Notes: generated by a model not told the origin, from the sequence alone. A stretch of 64,000 bases of DNA from Vibrio sp. 10N.261.45.E2 (GCF_002875705.1 NZ_MCZZ01000069.1:26448-90447); one strand, 5' to 3'. Positions 1 through 10,369 are shown, numbered from the stretch's first letter. Made by a program: numbers and translations.

Positions 1-1203
1 TTCCCAATTCCAGGCAAAATTGCCGTAGAACTGACGAAGCCTGCAAACTCTGCAGAAGACCTAGCACTTGCATACAGCCCAGGCGTAGCTGAGCCTGTAC
101 GCGAGATCGCACAGAACGTTGATAACGTTTATAAGTACACAGGTAAGGGCAACATGGTTGCAGTTATCTCTAACGGTACTGCGATTCTTGGCCTAGGTAA
201 CCTTGGTCCAATTGCTTCTAAACCAGTAATGGAAGGTAAAGCGCTTCTGTTTAAGCGTTTCGCTGGTTTAGATTCTATCGATATTGAAGTAAAACACCGC
301 ACAATCGATGAGTTCGTTGATACGGTTGCCAACATCGCAGATACATTCGGCGGTATTAACCTAGAAGACATCAAAGCACCAGACTGTTTTGAGATTGAAC
401 GTCGTCTGATTGAACGTTGTGATGTACCGGTATTCCACGATGACCAACACGGCACGGCGATTGTAACGGCAGCGGGTATGCTGAACGCGATCGAGCTTCA
501 AGGTAAGAAGCTTGAAGAGTGTAAGATCGTTTGTTTAGGTGCTGGTGCAGCTGCGGTAGCTTGTATGGAGCTACTGATTAAGTGTGGTGCTCAGCGTGAG
601 AAGATCTACATGCTTGACCGTAAAGGTGTGATTCACACTCGTCGTGATGACCTAAATGAATACAAAGAGCTGTTCGCAAATAACACTGACAAGCGCACGC
701 TTGAAGATGTTATCGAAGGCGCTGACTTATTCTTGGGTGTATCGGGTCCTAACTTGCTTCCTGCTGAAGCACTAACTCTGATGGCTGACAAGCCAGTTGT
801 GTTTGCATGTTCAAACCCAGATCCAGAGATCAAGCCTGAGCTTGCAAACGAAGTGCGTTCTGATCTAATTATGGGTACAGGCCGCAGTGACTACCCTAAC
901 CAAGTAAACAACGTACTTTGTTTCCCATTCATTTTCCGTGGTGCATTAGATGTGCGTGCGAGCGAAATTAATGACGAAATGAAACTAGCGGCGGTTAAAG
1001 CGATTCGTGAACTAGCGAAAGAAGAAGTGCCAGCTGAAGTACTGGCAGCTGCGGGTGAGACTGCACTGGAGTTCGGTAAAGGCTACATCATTCCTAAGCC
1101 AATGGACCCACGTTTACTTCCTCGCGTAGCACGAGCAGTTGCGGAAGCGGCTGTTGAATCTGGCGTAGCTCGTATCGAGATGCCTGCTAACTATATGGCA
1201 TAG
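1..1203 (+). CDS. NAD(P)-dependent malic enzyme, 5'-truncated by window edge
   Basis: Oxidative decarboxylation of malate to pyruvate, linking the TCA cycle to pyruvate in the cytoplasm. The frame is open from base 1 and gives 400 residues; I infer that only about 10-20 N-terminal residues are missing, because the conserved malic-enzyme start region (FPIPGK, then [10 protein letters not shown]) is already present. Visible family signatures are [12 protein letters not shown], the substrate-site stretch [10 protein letters not shown] and the nucleotide-binding [13 protein letters not shown]. It is the short single-domain type without the phosphotransacetylase-like C-terminal domain of MaeB. A strong terminator follows. 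It lies next to metJ in convergent orientation. Cofactor preference (NAD or NADP) cannot be read from the sequence with confidence. Confidence 0.9.
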   Translation, partial: FPIPGKIAVELTKPANSAEDLALAYSPGVAEPVREIAQNVDNVYKYTGKGNMVAVISNGTAILGLGNLGPIASKPVMEGKALLFKRFAGLDSIDIEVKHRTIDEFVDTVANIADTFGGINLEDIKAPDCFEIERRLIERCDVPVFHDDQHGTAIVTAAGMLNAIELQGKKLEECKIVCLGAGAAAVACMELLIKCGAQREKIYMLDRKGVIHTRRDDLNEYKELFANNTDKRTLEDVIEGADLFLGVSGPNLLPAEALTLMADKPVVFACSNPDPEIKPELANEVRSDLIMGTGRSDYPNQVNNVLCFPFIFRGALDVRASEINDEMKLAAVKAIRELAKEEVPAEVLAAAGETALEFGKGYIIPKPMDPRLLPRVARAVAEAAVESGVARIEMPANYMA

Positions 1204-1271
1204 AGACATAGATACTGGATGACATAGTCGTCTGGTATTGTCGTTTCGGTATCGAGACGAAAAAGAATAAT

Positions 1272-1304
1272 AAAAAACCGACTCATCTGGAGTCGGTTTT
1301 TTTA
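1272..1304 (+). terminator. Rho-independent terminator of malic enzyme gene
   Basis: A 7-bp perfect stem (CCGACTC at 1279-1285, GAGTCGG at 1291-1297) with a 5-nt loop is followed by a run of seven T. An A run precedes the stem, so it could also act weakly on transcription from metJ. Confidence 0.85.
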
Positions 1305-1404
1305 TGTCTATCATTCACAGCGCAGTCATAAAAACGCAATGCGTGATGTGATAAATAGGGTCAGCTAGAGCGAATCAATAATGAAGGCAATGACTGAGTT
1401 ATTT

Positions 1405-1725
1405 TTATTCTTCGTCAAACGCTTCGAACTCGATACCCATTTCTGTCATCAGTTTTTTAACTTCAGCAGGGATATCGTCTGGACGATCTTTACGAAGGTC
1501 TTCATCCGTTGGTAGTGGTTGGCCTGTGTACGCATGTAGAAAGGCTTCGCACAGTAGCTCACTGTTTGTTGCATGGCGTAGGTTGTTAATCTGGCGGCGA
1601 GTGCGCTCGTCAGTCAGAACCTTTAACACTTTTAGAGGGATAGAAACTGTAATTTTCTTTACTTGTTCGCTTTTCTTTCCATGCTCAGCATATGGGCTTA
1701 TGTATTCACCATTCCAGTCGGCCAT
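1405..1725 (-). CDS. metJ: Methionine regulon repressor MetJ
   Basis: Ribbon-helix-helix repressor that uses S-adenosylmethionine as corepressor and binds tandem 8-bp MET boxes to shut down methionine biosynthesis. The 106-residue product has the family length and the N-terminal [21 protein letters not shown] typical of MetJ. The DNA-binding beta strand KKITVSIP is at about residues 23-30, followed by helices containing [22 protein letters not shown]. The ATG at 1725 is preceded by a GAAGG ribosome site. It is divergent from metB, with MET boxes at 1801-1832 between them, which points to autoregulation together with repression of metBL. Confidence 0.97.
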   Translation of the reverse strand: MADWNGEYISPYAEHGKKSEQVKKITVSIPLKVLKVLTDERTRRQINNLRHATNSELLCEAFLHAYTGQPLPTDEDLRKDRPDDIPAEVKKLMTEMGIEFEAFDEE

Positions 1726-1800
1726 TGCGTACCTTCATCACTTTAGTTGTTAGAATAAATTAATAGTGGTGATTTTAGCGGGATTTACTGCCATAAGCAA

Positions 1801-1832
1801 AGACATATAGACGTCTAGAAGTGTTGACGTCT
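1801..1832. promoter_or_regulatory. Array of four MetJ (MET) boxes, metJ-metB intergenic
   Basis: Four consecutive 8-bp units read AGACATAT, AGACGTCT, AGAAGTGT and TGACGTCT. The second is a perfect copy of the known MET box consensus AGACGTCT; the fourth matches 7 of 8. MetJ binds such tandem arrays cooperatively. The array lies between the divergent metJ and metBL starts, so it can control both. Its first 17 bp are identical to the array upstream of metF. Confidence 0.9.
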
Positions 1833-1933
1833 CACGTTTATGAAAGTAAAGTGAATAACATATATCTAACACAGCCGCAAAATGCCGACAAGCAGCTGTG
1901 ACTCTCAGACGCAAAACTTGTAAGGAAGCACCT

Positions 1934-3118
1934 ATGAGCAGCCGGAAGCCAGCAACCATCGCAGTACGTACTGGTATCGAGTCAGACACGCAACACCATG
2001 CCGTTGTCCCACCCATTTATCTTTCGACTAACTATGGGTTTCCCGCTTTTGGTGAAGTGCCAAAGTACGATTACACCCGCTCAGGTAACCCAAATCGCGG
2101 TTTATTAGAAACGGCACTGTTTGAACTTGAGTCAGGTAAAGGCGCGGTTGTCACGAACTGCGGTACTTCTGCGCTCAACTTATGGGTTTCTGCTTTCCTA
2201 GGTGGCGATGATCTTATTATCGCACCACACGACTGCTACGGCGGTACTTACCGTCTGTTTAACACTCGTTCACTGAAAGGTGACTTTAAAGTTCTGTTCG
2301 TTGATCAATCGGATCAAGCGGCGCTGGATGCGGCGATCGCGCTTAAGCCAAAGTTGATCTTAATTGAAACACCATCGAATCCTTTGGTTCGTGTGGTTGA
2401 TATTGCAGAAACTTGTCGTAAAGCGAAAGAGGTTGGTGCTCTGGTTGCTGTAGACAACACGTTTTTGACTCCTGTGTTCCAAAAGCCTTTAGAGCTGGGT
2501 GCGGATTTTGTTATTCACTCAACCACTAAGTACATCAACGGACACTCGGACGTTATTGGTGGCGTTGTCGTCACGAAAACAGAAGAGCACGCTGAAGAGC
2601 TCGCATGGTGGGGCAACTGTATTGGTGCGACCGGCACACCATTTGATAGCTACATGACTTTACGTGGTATTCGTACGCTAGGTGCGCGTATGCGAGTTCA
2701 CGAAGAAAGCTCACGTGAAATTCTTGCGTCTCTGCAGCAACAAGATCTTGTCGGCACTATTTACCACCCAAGTCTTCCTGAACATCCGGGTCATGATATT
2801 GCGAAGAAACAGCAATCGGGCTTCGGCTCAATGCTCAGCTTCGAGTTTGCGGGTTCATTTGAAGCACTTAAGTACTTTGTCGATAAGTTAGAGCTATTCT
2901 CTTTGGCAGAATCTCTGGGTGGTGTTGAAAGCCTGATTTGCCACCCTGCGTCGATGACTCACCGTGCGATGGGTGACGAAGCTTTAGCGGAAGCGGGTGT
3001 TTCTCAGCAGCTACTGCGTCTATCTGTTGGCCTTGAAGATGCAGAAGATTTGATTGATGACCTTAAGCAAGCATTTGAAAAGACACAAAGCTTTATCGCT
3101 GAAGGGGAGGTTCAATAA
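1934..3118 (+). CDS. metB: Cystathionine gamma-synthase (O-succinylhomoserine (thiol)-lyase)
   Basis: PLP enzyme that joins O-succinylhomoserine and cysteine to make cystathionine, the first step of transsulfuration to methionine. The product is 394 residues, close to the family length of about 386. The PLP-binding lysine is K199 in HSTTKYINGHSD, and the Cys/Met-metabolism signature with DYTRSGNPN near the N terminus is intact. The ATG at 1934 is chosen over an upstream in-frame start at 1898 because an AAGGA site (1922-1926) precedes it and the family homology begins here. The stop overlaps the metL start by one base (TAATG), so translation is probably coupled. Controlled by the MET boxes at 1801-1832. 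Confidence 0.96.
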   Translation: MSSRKPATIAVRTGIESDTQHHAVVPPIYLSTNYGFPAFGEVPKYDYTRSGNPNRGLLETALFELESGKGAVVTNCGTSALNLWVSAFLGGDDLIIAPHDCYGGTYRLFNTRSLKGDFKVLFVDQSDQAALDAAIALKPKLILIETPSNPLVRVVDIAETCRKAKEVGALVAVDNTFLTPVFQKPLELGADFVIHSTTKYINGHSDVIGGVVVTKTEEHAEELAWWGNCIGATGTPFDSYMTLRGIRTLGARMRVHEESSREILASLQQQDLVGTIYHPSLPEHPGHDIAKKQQSGFGSMLSFEFAGSFEALKYFVDKLELFSLAESLGGVESLICHPASMTHRAMGDEALAEAGVSQQLLRLSVGLEDAEDLIDDLKQAFEKTQSFIAEGEVQ

Positions 3119-5529
3119 TGGCAACCTTTCGCCAGCTACATAAATTTGGTGGCAGCAGCTTAGCGAACCCTGAATGTTACCAGCGCGTGGTCAACATTCT
3201 TAGAGAATACTCATCAACCACTGACTTGGTCGTGGTATCGGCAGCGGGTAAAACAACTAACCGCTTGATTGAGTTTGTTGAAGCGCTCGACAAAGATGGT
3301 CGTATCGCTCATGAATGTCTGCAAACACTTCGTCAGTTCCAACTTGAGCTGATTGAAGCCTTGCTTGAAGGTGAATCTGCGGCTCAACTAACGACAACCA
3401 TTCAACAAGAATTTACCGCTTTGGGTGAGCTAACGGCTCCTCTAAGTGAAGCACAAAAAGCACAAGTGCTCGGACACGGTGAGATTTGGTCTTCACGTCT
3501 GTTAGCTGCGTTGTTGTGCCAACATGATTTACAAGCCGTAGCTCAAGATGCGCGTGCCTTTTTACGTGCAGAAGTGGGCGCTCAGCCTGAAGTTGACCGC
3601 GCACGTTCTTACCCTCTGATTAAAGAAGCCTTGGCGCAGCACGCACATTGCCGTGTGGTGATTACTGGCTTTATGGCTCAAAACACTGAGGGTGAAACGG
3701 TGTTGCTTGGCCGCAATGGTTCGGATTACTCAGCAACTGTGATTGGTGCCTTGGCTGAAGTTGAACGCGTGACGATTTGGAGTGATGTGGCGGGCGTTTA
3801 CAGTGCTGACCCTCGTTTGGTTTCGGATGCGTGTTTACTACCTCTACTTCGCCTTGATGAAGCGAGTGAATTGGCTCGTTTAGCTGCTCCAGTGCTTCAT
3901 AGCCGAACGCTACAGCCTGTGGCTCAAAGTGCTATGGACTTAAGCTTACGCTGCAGCTATCAGCCAGAGGCGGGCTCTACACAGATAGAGCGTGTACTGG
4001 CATCGGGTCGTGGCGCGAAAATCATTACCTCTTTAGATGAAGTACTTATCGTGCAGCTGACCTTTGGTCACGGTCATGACTTTGACCGTCTAGAAAGTGA
4101 AGTACTTGAAGGGCTAAAACGAGCTCAACTTGAGCCGCTTGCTTACGAGCTTGAACCGGATCAACACTGCCTACGTCTTGCTTACACAGAAGAGATCGCT
4201 GGTGGCGCTCTGGAATATCTACAAGATCACGCGATTGAAGCTGAGATTAAATTAAAAGAAGGTTTCTCTTTGATTGCTGCGGTGGGCGCGGGTGTGACTA
4301 AGAATCCGAACCATTGCTACGGTTTCTACCAGCAGCTTAAGAGCTCGCCAGTTGAATTCATCTCAGAAGCGAACTCAGGCTTAAGCTTGGTGGCAGTCAT
4401 TCGTAAGAGTGAAACATCAAGCCTAGTGAAAGGCATTCATTCTCAACTGTTCCAAGCGCAGAAGCGTGTTGCGATTGCTTTGTGTGGTAAGGGCAACATT
4501 GGTTCAAGCTGGTTAAGCCTGTTTGCTGAACAAAAAGCAGAACTTGAAAAGCGTCGTGGAATGAACTTTGAATTAGTTGCTGTGGTTGATAGTCAAACCT
4601 ATTGGTTCGATGACCAAGGCATTGATGCGACCTCAGTGAGTAAGCGTTTTGATGATGAAGCGATTGCTAACAATGGTAACGACTGGTTGGAGCGTCTGGG
4701 TTCTATTCAAGGTTACGATGAAGCCGTTGTTCTCGATGTTACTGCGAGCCCAGTGCTTGCCGCAAAATATCTGCAAATAGCACAACAAGGTATTCACTTG
4801 ATCTCGGCGAACAAGGTGGCAGGTTCTGCATCAAGCGAGTACTACCATCAGGTGCAAGATGCTTTCGCTAAGATCAGCCGTCATTGGTTGTACAACGCGA
4901 CTGTGGGCGCTGGATTGCCGATTAACCACACAGTAAGAGACCTGCGTGAAAGCGGCGATGACATTATTGCGTTGTCAGGCATTTTCTCAGGCACGTTGTC
5001 CTGGTTGTTTCAACAGTTTGATGGCACGGTGCCATTCAGTGAGTTGGTCGACTTAGCGTGGCAACAAGGCCTGACTGAACCAGACCCACGAGCTGACCTA
5101 GATGGGTCAGACGTGATGCGTAAGTTGGTGATTCTGGCGCGCGAATCGGGTTTAGATATTGAACCTGAAAACGTAAAAGTGGAATCACTGGTACCTGAAG
5201 AGTTGCAAGATCTGTCGGTGGATGACTTCTTTGATAAAGCTTCTGTACTGAGCGAAGAGTTGGCTGAGCGTTTAGAGAAAGCGCACTCTCAACAAAAAGT
5301 TCTACGCTATGTAGCGCGTTTGGAGAAGAACGGTAAGGCAACCGTCGGCGTTGAAGCACTGTCTAAAGAGCACGCTCTAGCTAACTTACTGCCTTGCGAT
5401 AATATCTTTGCGATTGAGAGCAAATGGTACAAAGATAACCCGTTGGTTATTCGTGGCCCAGGTGCAGGGCGTGAAGTCACAGCTGGCGCGATTCAATCTG
5501 ACCTAAACAGAATGTCTAGCCTGTTTTGA
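3118..5529 (+). CDS. metL: Bifunctional aspartokinase II / homoserine dehydrogenase II
   Basis: Fusion enzyme that catalyses the first (aspartate phosphorylation) and third (aspartate semialdehyde to homoserine) steps of the aspartate pathway towards methionine. The 803-residue length fits MetL. The aspartokinase domain starts with KFGGSSLAN (about residues 9-17) and includes GRNGSDYSAT near 200. A degenerate ACT-type linker follows. The homoserine dehydrogenase domain starts near residue 445 with IALCGKGNIGSS as its NAD(P)-binding loop and contains SANKVAGS. It is the second gene of a metBL operon and overlaps metB by one base. A terminator lies just downstream, so metF is transcribed separately. 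Confidence 0.96.
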   Translation: MATFRQLHKFGGSSLANPECYQRVVNILREYSSTTDLVVVSAAGKTTNRLIEFVEALDKDGRIAHECLQTLRQFQLELIEALLEGESAAQLTTTIQQEFTALGELTAPLSEAQKAQVLGHGEIWSSRLLAALLCQHDLQAVAQDARAFLRAEVGAQPEVDRARSYPLIKEALAQHAHCRVVITGFMAQNTEGETVLLGRNGSDYSATVIGALAEVERVTIWSDVAGVYSADPRLVSDACLLPLLRLDEASELARLAAPVLHSRTLQPVAQSAMDLSLRCSYQPEAGSTQIERVLASGRGAKIITSLDEVLIVQLTFGHGHDFDRLESEVLEGLKRAQLEPLAYELEPDQHCLRLAYTEEIAGGALEYLQDHAIEAEIKLKEGFSLIAAVGAGVTKNPNHCYGFYQQLKSSPVEFISEANSGLSLVAVIRKSETSSLVKGIHSQLFQAQKRVAIALCGKGNIGSSWLSLFAEQKAELEKRRGMNFELVAVVDSQTYWFDDQGIDATSVSKRFDDEAIANNGNDWLERLGSIQGYDEAVVLDVTASPVLAAKYLQIAQQGIHLISANKVAGSASSEYYHQVQDAFAKISRHWLYNATVGAGLPINHTVRDLRESGDDIIALSGIFSGTLSWLFQQFDGTVPFSELVDLAWQQGLTEPDPRADLDGSDVMRKLVILARESGLDIEPENVKVESLVPEELQDLSVDDFFDKASVLSEELAERLEKAHSQQKVLRYVARLEKNGKATVGVEALSKEHALANLLPCDNIFAIESKWYKDNPLVIRGPGAGREVTAGAIQSDLNRMSSLF

Positions 5530-5582
5530 TTTTCAGATCGGTTGGTTTAGTGTCTAAATAGCATACTATTCACTAAGATAAA

Positions 5583-5619
5583 TAAGGCTGAAAGCACGAT
5601 GTGTTTTTCAGCCTTTTTT
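5583..5619 (+). terminator. Rho-independent terminator of metBL
   Basis: The stem pairs AAGGCTGAAA with TTTCAGCCTT around the loop GCACGATGTGT, and a T run follows. It separates metL from metF. Confidence 0.8.
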
Positions 5620-5701
5620 CTACCTTATTTCTGCTTTGCGACCCATTTAACGACTTGAGTTTTACTCACGATCTACTTGAGAAAAATTCATAATGGATCT
5701 G

Positions 5702-5756
5702 TTGACATTAAATCGTATTCAATTCATTCTACAGACATATAGACGTCTAAACGTCG
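5702..5756 (+). promoter_or_regulatory. metF promoter region with MetJ boxes
   Basis: A consensus -35 hexamer TTGACA lies at 5702-5707, with only weak -10 candidates about 17 bp downstream (around 5725-5731). Immediately after come three 8-bp units: AGACATAT (5733-5740), AGACGTCT (5741-5748, perfect MET box) and AAACGTCG (5749-5756). The array therefore covers the expected start point, consistent with MetJ repression. The first 17 bp match the metJ-metB array exactly. Confidence 0.8.
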
Positions 5757-5769
5757 TTTAAGGATTTGA

Positions 5770-6705
<936 letters not shown>

Positions 6706-6777
6706 GCAAAGTCTAACAAGTAAAGCCTAAGCGCTTGTAAAAGCTTCTGGCAGTAAAATTTCAAATCCTAAAGATAC

Positions 6778-6816
6778 AAAAAAGGCTTGGACTCTAAGAG
6801 TTCAAGCCTTTTGCTT
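6778..6816. terminator. Bidirectional terminator between metF and aphA
   Basis: The stem pairs AAGGCTTG(G)ACTC with GAGTTCAAGCCTT around a TAA loop. A T-rich tail lies on the plus side and an A run on the other side, so it can end both metF and aphA transcripts. Confidence 0.75.
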
Positions 6817-6818
6817 TT

Positions 6819-6846
6819 CTAGCTTCTAGCTTCTAGCTTCTAGCTT
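6819..6846. repeat. Four tandem copies of the heptamer CTAGCTT
   Basis: CTAGCTT is repeated four times without mismatch (6819-6825, 6826-6832, 6833-6839, 6840-6846), between the metF/aphA terminator and the end of aphA. A related heptamer tract (CTCGCAT) occurs at 45626-45648 in an equivalent convergent setting. Confidence 0.95.
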
Positions 6847-6849
6847 AAC

Positions 6850-7389
6850 TTAAGCAAGAGAACCAAGTTCAAGCAGTACTTCTTCAGCCCATACAATCCA
6901 TGCTTCACGGATAAGTAGGTTGCGACGAAGAGTAAGACGCTCAAGGCGTGCTTGCTTGTCTAGAGTTGATGGCGTTGCGTAGTAAGCTGCTTCGATTTCA
7001 CGGTAGTGAGAAACCAGTTTGCGAGACTCTTCTACTAGCTCACCAAGTTGTACACGGTAAGCGTCAGAAGGTTGTACAGCACAAGCCATTAGCTTAGCTG
7101 AGAACTCGTCACGAACGGTTGGGTGTGCAGTTGGTTGTTCAAACCATTCACCTAGCGCGCCACGGCCAGCATCAGTGATAGAGTAAACTTTACGATCAGG
7201 TTTGCCTTCTTGAGGCTCAAGCACGCAAGTTACCTGGTCGTTCTGAGCCATTTTATTTAGCTCGCGGTAAACTTGTTGGTGGCTAGCTTTCCAGAAGTAA
7301 CCAATGCTTGCGGAGAATTCTTTTGTGATATCGTAACCAGTAGCATCGCGTGTACTTAAAACGGTTAGAATTACGTGTGGTAATGACAT
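6850..7389 (-). CDS. aphA: Quorum-sensing/virulence master regulator AphA (PadR family)
   Basis: Transcription factor that acts at low cell density in vibrios, opposing the HapR/LuxR regulator and, in V. cholerae, activating virulence with AphB. The 179-residue length is that of AphA. The N-terminal winged-helix PadR domain begins MSLPHVILTVLSTRDATGYDI and includes YFWKASHQQVYRELNKM. The C-terminal half is a coiled-coil dimerisation region rich in Arg/Leu (RLERLTLRRNLLIREAW). The neighbourhood next to ppc matches what I recall of V. cholerae. The 5' flank carries direct repeats and a palindrome listed separately, plausible sites for control by HapR-type regulators, AphA itself or Qrr RNAs. 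Confidence 0.93.
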   Translation of the reverse strand: MSLPHVILTVLSTRDATGYDITKEFSASIGYFWKASHQQVYRELNKMAQNDQVTCVLEPQEGKPDRKVYSITDAGRGALGEWFEQPTAHPTVRDEFSAKLMACAVQPSDAYRVQLGELVEESRKLVSHYREIEAAYYATPSTLDKQARLERLTLRRNLLIREAWIVWAEEVLLELGSLA

Positions 7390-7459
7390 GTCTGAAATCC
7401 AAATGGTAAACAGTAAACAAATACTTAAACAACAAGTGTGCTTCTAATGGCACGTTATA

Positions 7460-7502
7460 TTGGTTATGTCTAAGTAGCACCAACTCATCGGTTGGTTATG
7501 TC
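7460..7502 (-). promoter_or_regulatory. 11-bp direct repeats flanking a small hairpin in the aphA 5' region
   Basis: TTGGTTATGTC occurs at 7460-7470 and again at 7492-7502, exactly 32 bp (about three helical turns) apart. Between them CCAAC (7480-7484) can pair with GTTGG (7491-7495). All of this is 70-115 nt upstream of the aphA start, in what is likely promoter or leader. The function is inferred only. Confidence 0.5.
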
Positions 7503-7529
7503 ACCTTACAAAGCCGTTTATCACCTAGG

Positions 7530-7549
7530 TTGACCAGTTTATTGGTCAA
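7530..7549. promoter_or_regulatory. Perfect palindrome upstream of aphA, candidate operator
   Basis: TTGACCA (7530-7536) and TGGTCAA (7543-7549) form a 7-bp perfect inverted repeat around GTTTAT. A 20-bp dyad is the right size for a TetR-type dimer such as HapR/LuxR, but the half-sites differ from the textbook TTGAT-type element. The remaining parts of the 349-bp aphA-ppc gap, including AT-rich DNA at 7560-7680, show nothing else clear. Confidence 0.5.
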
Positions 7550-7682
7550 GATGCTGCAGATTATTTTTTTGGAGTGTTTCCGCAGCGGAGCAGTAGTATA
7601 TCTAAATAATAAGCATAAAGTAGAATACATGGACAAAATAACCCAAAAAACTGACAAAATACTCACTAGTGGTTATTTTGCA

Positions 7683-7713
7683 AAATAAAAAGGCCGCACG
7701 AGGCGACCTTTTG
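7683..7713 (-). terminator. Rho-independent terminator of ppc
   Basis: Read on the minus strand, AAAAGGTCGC pairs with GCGGCCTTTT (10 bp with one G-T pair), followed by a T-rich tail. It lies 26 nt past the ppc stop. Confidence 0.85.
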
Positions 7714-7738
7714 TTCTTTTTATAGTAGGAACCACTAA

Positions 7739-10369
7739 TTAACCAGTGTTTCGCATGCCTGCTGCAATGCCTGCAATCGTCACCATTAGCGCTTCTTCTA
7801 GCTCTGCTGGTGGTGTTTCACACTTACGAGTACGGTAAAGCAGTTCTGCTTGAAGCATGTTTAGTGGCTCAACGTAGATGTTACGTAGGCGAATTGACTC
7901 AAGCCCCCAAGGGTCGCTCTGCATCAAGTTCTCGTTATTTTCTACATTCAGTACCGCTTTGATGTCTTTTTGTAGCTGTTCACGCAGTAACTCACCCAGA
8001 GGTAATAGCTCTTCGTCAACAAGACGTTGGTCGTAGTACTTCGCAATTTCCATGTTGCACTTCGAGTACACCATTTCCAGCATACCTAGGCGAGTTGAGA
8101 AGAATGGCCATTCACGACACATCTCTTCAAGTAGCGCTTGGTGGCCTTGGTCTACTGAGTATTGAATTGCTTCGCCTGCACCTAACCATGCCGGAAGTAC
8201 CAAGCGGTTTTGGCTCCAAGAGAAGATCCATGGAATTGCACGTAGGCTTTCTACGCCGCCATTCGGGTTACGTTTCGCAGGGCGAGAACCAAGAGGTAGT
8301 TTACCTAGCTCCAGTTCAGGCGTCGCTTGACGGAAATAAGGTACAAATTTCTCTTCACCACGAACCACGTTACGGTAAGCCTCACAAGAGACTTGAGACA
8401 GCACTTCCATTAGGTCGCGCCACTCTTGTTTAGGCTCTGGTGGCGGCAGAAGGTTCGCTTCTAGAATCGCACTTGCGTATAGGTTGAAGCTGTTTACTGC
8501 AACATCCGGCAAGCCAAGCTTAAAGCGGATCATTTCGCCTTGTTCAGTTACACGTAGGCCGCCTTTCAAGCTCTTAGGTGGCTGAGAAAGAAGAGCAGCG
8601 TGCGCCGGAGCACCACCACGACCAACTGTACCGCCACGGCCGTGGAATAGAGTCAGTTCAATACCTTCTTCGTCGCAAACCTTAACCAGCTTGTCCATCG
8701 CATCGTATTGAGCCCAACCTGCGGACATTACGCCGGCATCTTTCGCTGAGTCAGAATATCCGATCATCACCATTTGGTGATTCTGGATAAAGCCACGGTA
8801 CAAGTCGATGCTCATTAGTTGCTTCATTACCGCTTCTGAGTTGTTCAAGTCGTCTAGCGTTTCGAACAGTGGACATACGTCCATGCGATACGGACAACCA
8901 CACTCTTGCAGCAGCAAGTGAACTGCCAGTACATCGGATGCAGTACGAGCCATAGAGATAACGTAGGCACCGAAAGCTTCACGAGGTTGAGCAGCAATGA
9001 CCTTACAGGTGTCTAAAACCTCTTTAACCTGTTCAGATGGCTCCCAATCACGAGGAAGTAGTGGGCGTTTTGAGCTTAATTCATTGGTTAAGAATGCGAT
9101 CTTGTCTTGCTCGCTCCATTGGTCGTAATCGCCAATGCCTAGGTAGCGAGTCAGTTCAGACAGCACATCTGAGTGACGGGTACTTTCTTGACGAACATCG
9201 AGACGAACTAGGTGTACACCGAATGCTTTTAGGCGGCGCAGAGTATCAAGCAGAGAACCGTCTGCGATCACGCCCATGCCACATTCGTGTAGCGATTGGT
9301 AACACGCGTACAACGGTGTCCAAAGTTGGTCGATATTCTGTAGTGTTTCTTTCTTCGGTACTTCTGCATCATGCAGTTTCGCATCAAGTACTTCTAACGT
9401 GTTGTTCAGCAGAGTACGAAGGCTCTTTAGGATTGCACGGTATGCTTCGTGCTCGTCACCCGCTAGCTCACGAACGGCATCATTGCACTTAGTCATCGAC
9501 AGTTCGGTAATCAGCTCGTTTACGTCACCTAGGTAAAGGTCAGCGGCTTTCCAGCGAGATAGGCGCAGCACTTCTTTGGTAATGGTGTGCGTTACGAATG
9601 GGTTACCATCGCGGTCACCGCCCATCCAAGATGAGAAGTGTACTGGGCGCGCATCAATTGGCAGGCCTTCACCAAGATAACCTTTTAGTCGGCCATCCAT
9701 TTCACGTAGGAAATCAGGAACCGCTTCCCATAGCGAGTTTTCTACAACTGCAAAGCCCCATTTAGCCTCATCAAGTGGTGTAGGGCGTTGCTGACGAATC
9801 ACATCTGAGTGCCAGCCTTGAGCGATAAGTTGCTCTAGGCGACGTTCTGTTTTCACACGCTCTTTGTGTGATAGGTCGCTTAATTCTAATTTAGATAGAC
9901 ACTCGTTGATCTTAACCAGCTTGTTAATCATGGTGCGACGAGTGATTTCTGTTGGGTGTGCAGTCAGAACGAGTTCAATGTTCAGGTCGCGAACGGCTTG
10001 AGCCGCATCTAGCTTGCTGATGTCATTCTGGTTTAATTTGGAAAATAGAGATTGCAGCACATCTGGTTCGCAAACATGCTCCTCACAGTGGCGAGAGATG
10101 GTGTGGTACTGCTCTGCCATATTGGTGAGGTTGAGAAATTGGTTAAACGCACGAGCAACAGGAGTCAGTTGTTCGTTCGGCAGGTTTTTGATTTCTTCAA
10201 CTAGGCTGTCACGGTCAGCTTTGTTGCCTGCGCGGGCGGATTTGGAAAGTTTACGGATAGTCTCCACTTTCTCTAAGATAACGTCACCATGTGCATCTTG
10301 GATTGTGTTACCTAGCAAGCGTCCCAGCATGCTTACGTTACTCTTGAGAGCGGCGTATTTCTCGTTCAT
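7739..10369 (-). CDS. ppc: Phosphoenolpyruvate carboxylase
   Basis: Anaplerotic enzyme that carboxylates PEP to oxaloacetate. The 876-residue product has the bacterial PPC length. Signature motifs are intact: [13 protein letters not shown] with the first catalytic His, [10 protein letters not shown], the glycine-rich loop [12 protein letters not shown], and the C-terminal RNTG needed for allosteric binding. I chose the ATG at 10369 (MNEKYAALK): an AGG ribosome site lies 6 nt before it. A start at 10402 would add 11 non-homologous residues. It is a monocistronic minus-strand gene with its own terminator. Confidence 0.97.
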   Translation of the reverse strand: MNEKYAALKSNVSMLGRLLGNTIQDAHGDVILEKVETIRKLSKSARAGNKADRDSLVEEIKNLPNEQLTPVARAFNQFLNLTNMAEQYHTISRHCEEHVCEPDVLQSLFSKLNQNDISKLDAAQAVRDLNIELVLTAHPTEITRRTMINKLVKINECLSKLELSDLSHKERVKTERRLEQLIAQGWHSDVIRQQRPTPLDEAKWGFAVVENSLWEAVPDFLREMDGRLKGYLGEGLPIDARPVHFSSWMGGDRDGNPFVTHTITKEVLRLSRWKAADLYLGDVNELITELSMTKCNDAVRELAGDEHEAYRAILKSLRTLLNNTLEVLDAKLHDAEVPKKETLQNIDQLWTPLYACYQSLHECGMGVIADGSLLDTLRRLKAFGVHLVRLDVRQESTRHSDVLSELTRYLGIGDYDQWSEQDKIAFLTNELSSKRPLLPRDWEPSEQVKEVLDTCKVIAAQPREAFGAYVISMARTASDVLAVHLLLQECGCPYRMDVCPLFETLDDLNNSEAVMKQLMSIDLYRGFIQNHQMVMIGYSDSAKDAGVMSAGWAQYDAMDKLVKVCDEEGIELTLFHGRGGTVGRGGAPAHAALLSQPPKSLKGGLRVTEQGEMIRFKLGLPDVAVNSFNLYASAILEANLLPPPEPKQEWRDLMEVLSQVSCEAYRNVVRGEEKFVPYFRQATPELELGKLPLGSRPAKRNPNGGVESLRAIPWIFSWSQNRLVLPAWLGAGEAIQYSVDQGHQALLEEMCREWPFFSTRLGMLEMVYSKCNMEIAKYYDQRLVDEELLPLGELLREQLQKDIKAVLNVENNENLMQSDPWGLESIRLRNIYVEPLNMLQAELLYRTRKCETPPAELEEALMVTIAGIAAGMRNTG

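Noticed and set aside
1898..1933. Upstream extension of metB from 1898
   Set aside because: It would add 12 residues without homology and ignore the ribosome site before 1934.
3118..5529. metL kinase-dehydrogenase fusion as a novel fusion
   Set aside because: Bifunctional aspartokinase/homoserine dehydrogenase is the normal form of MetL.
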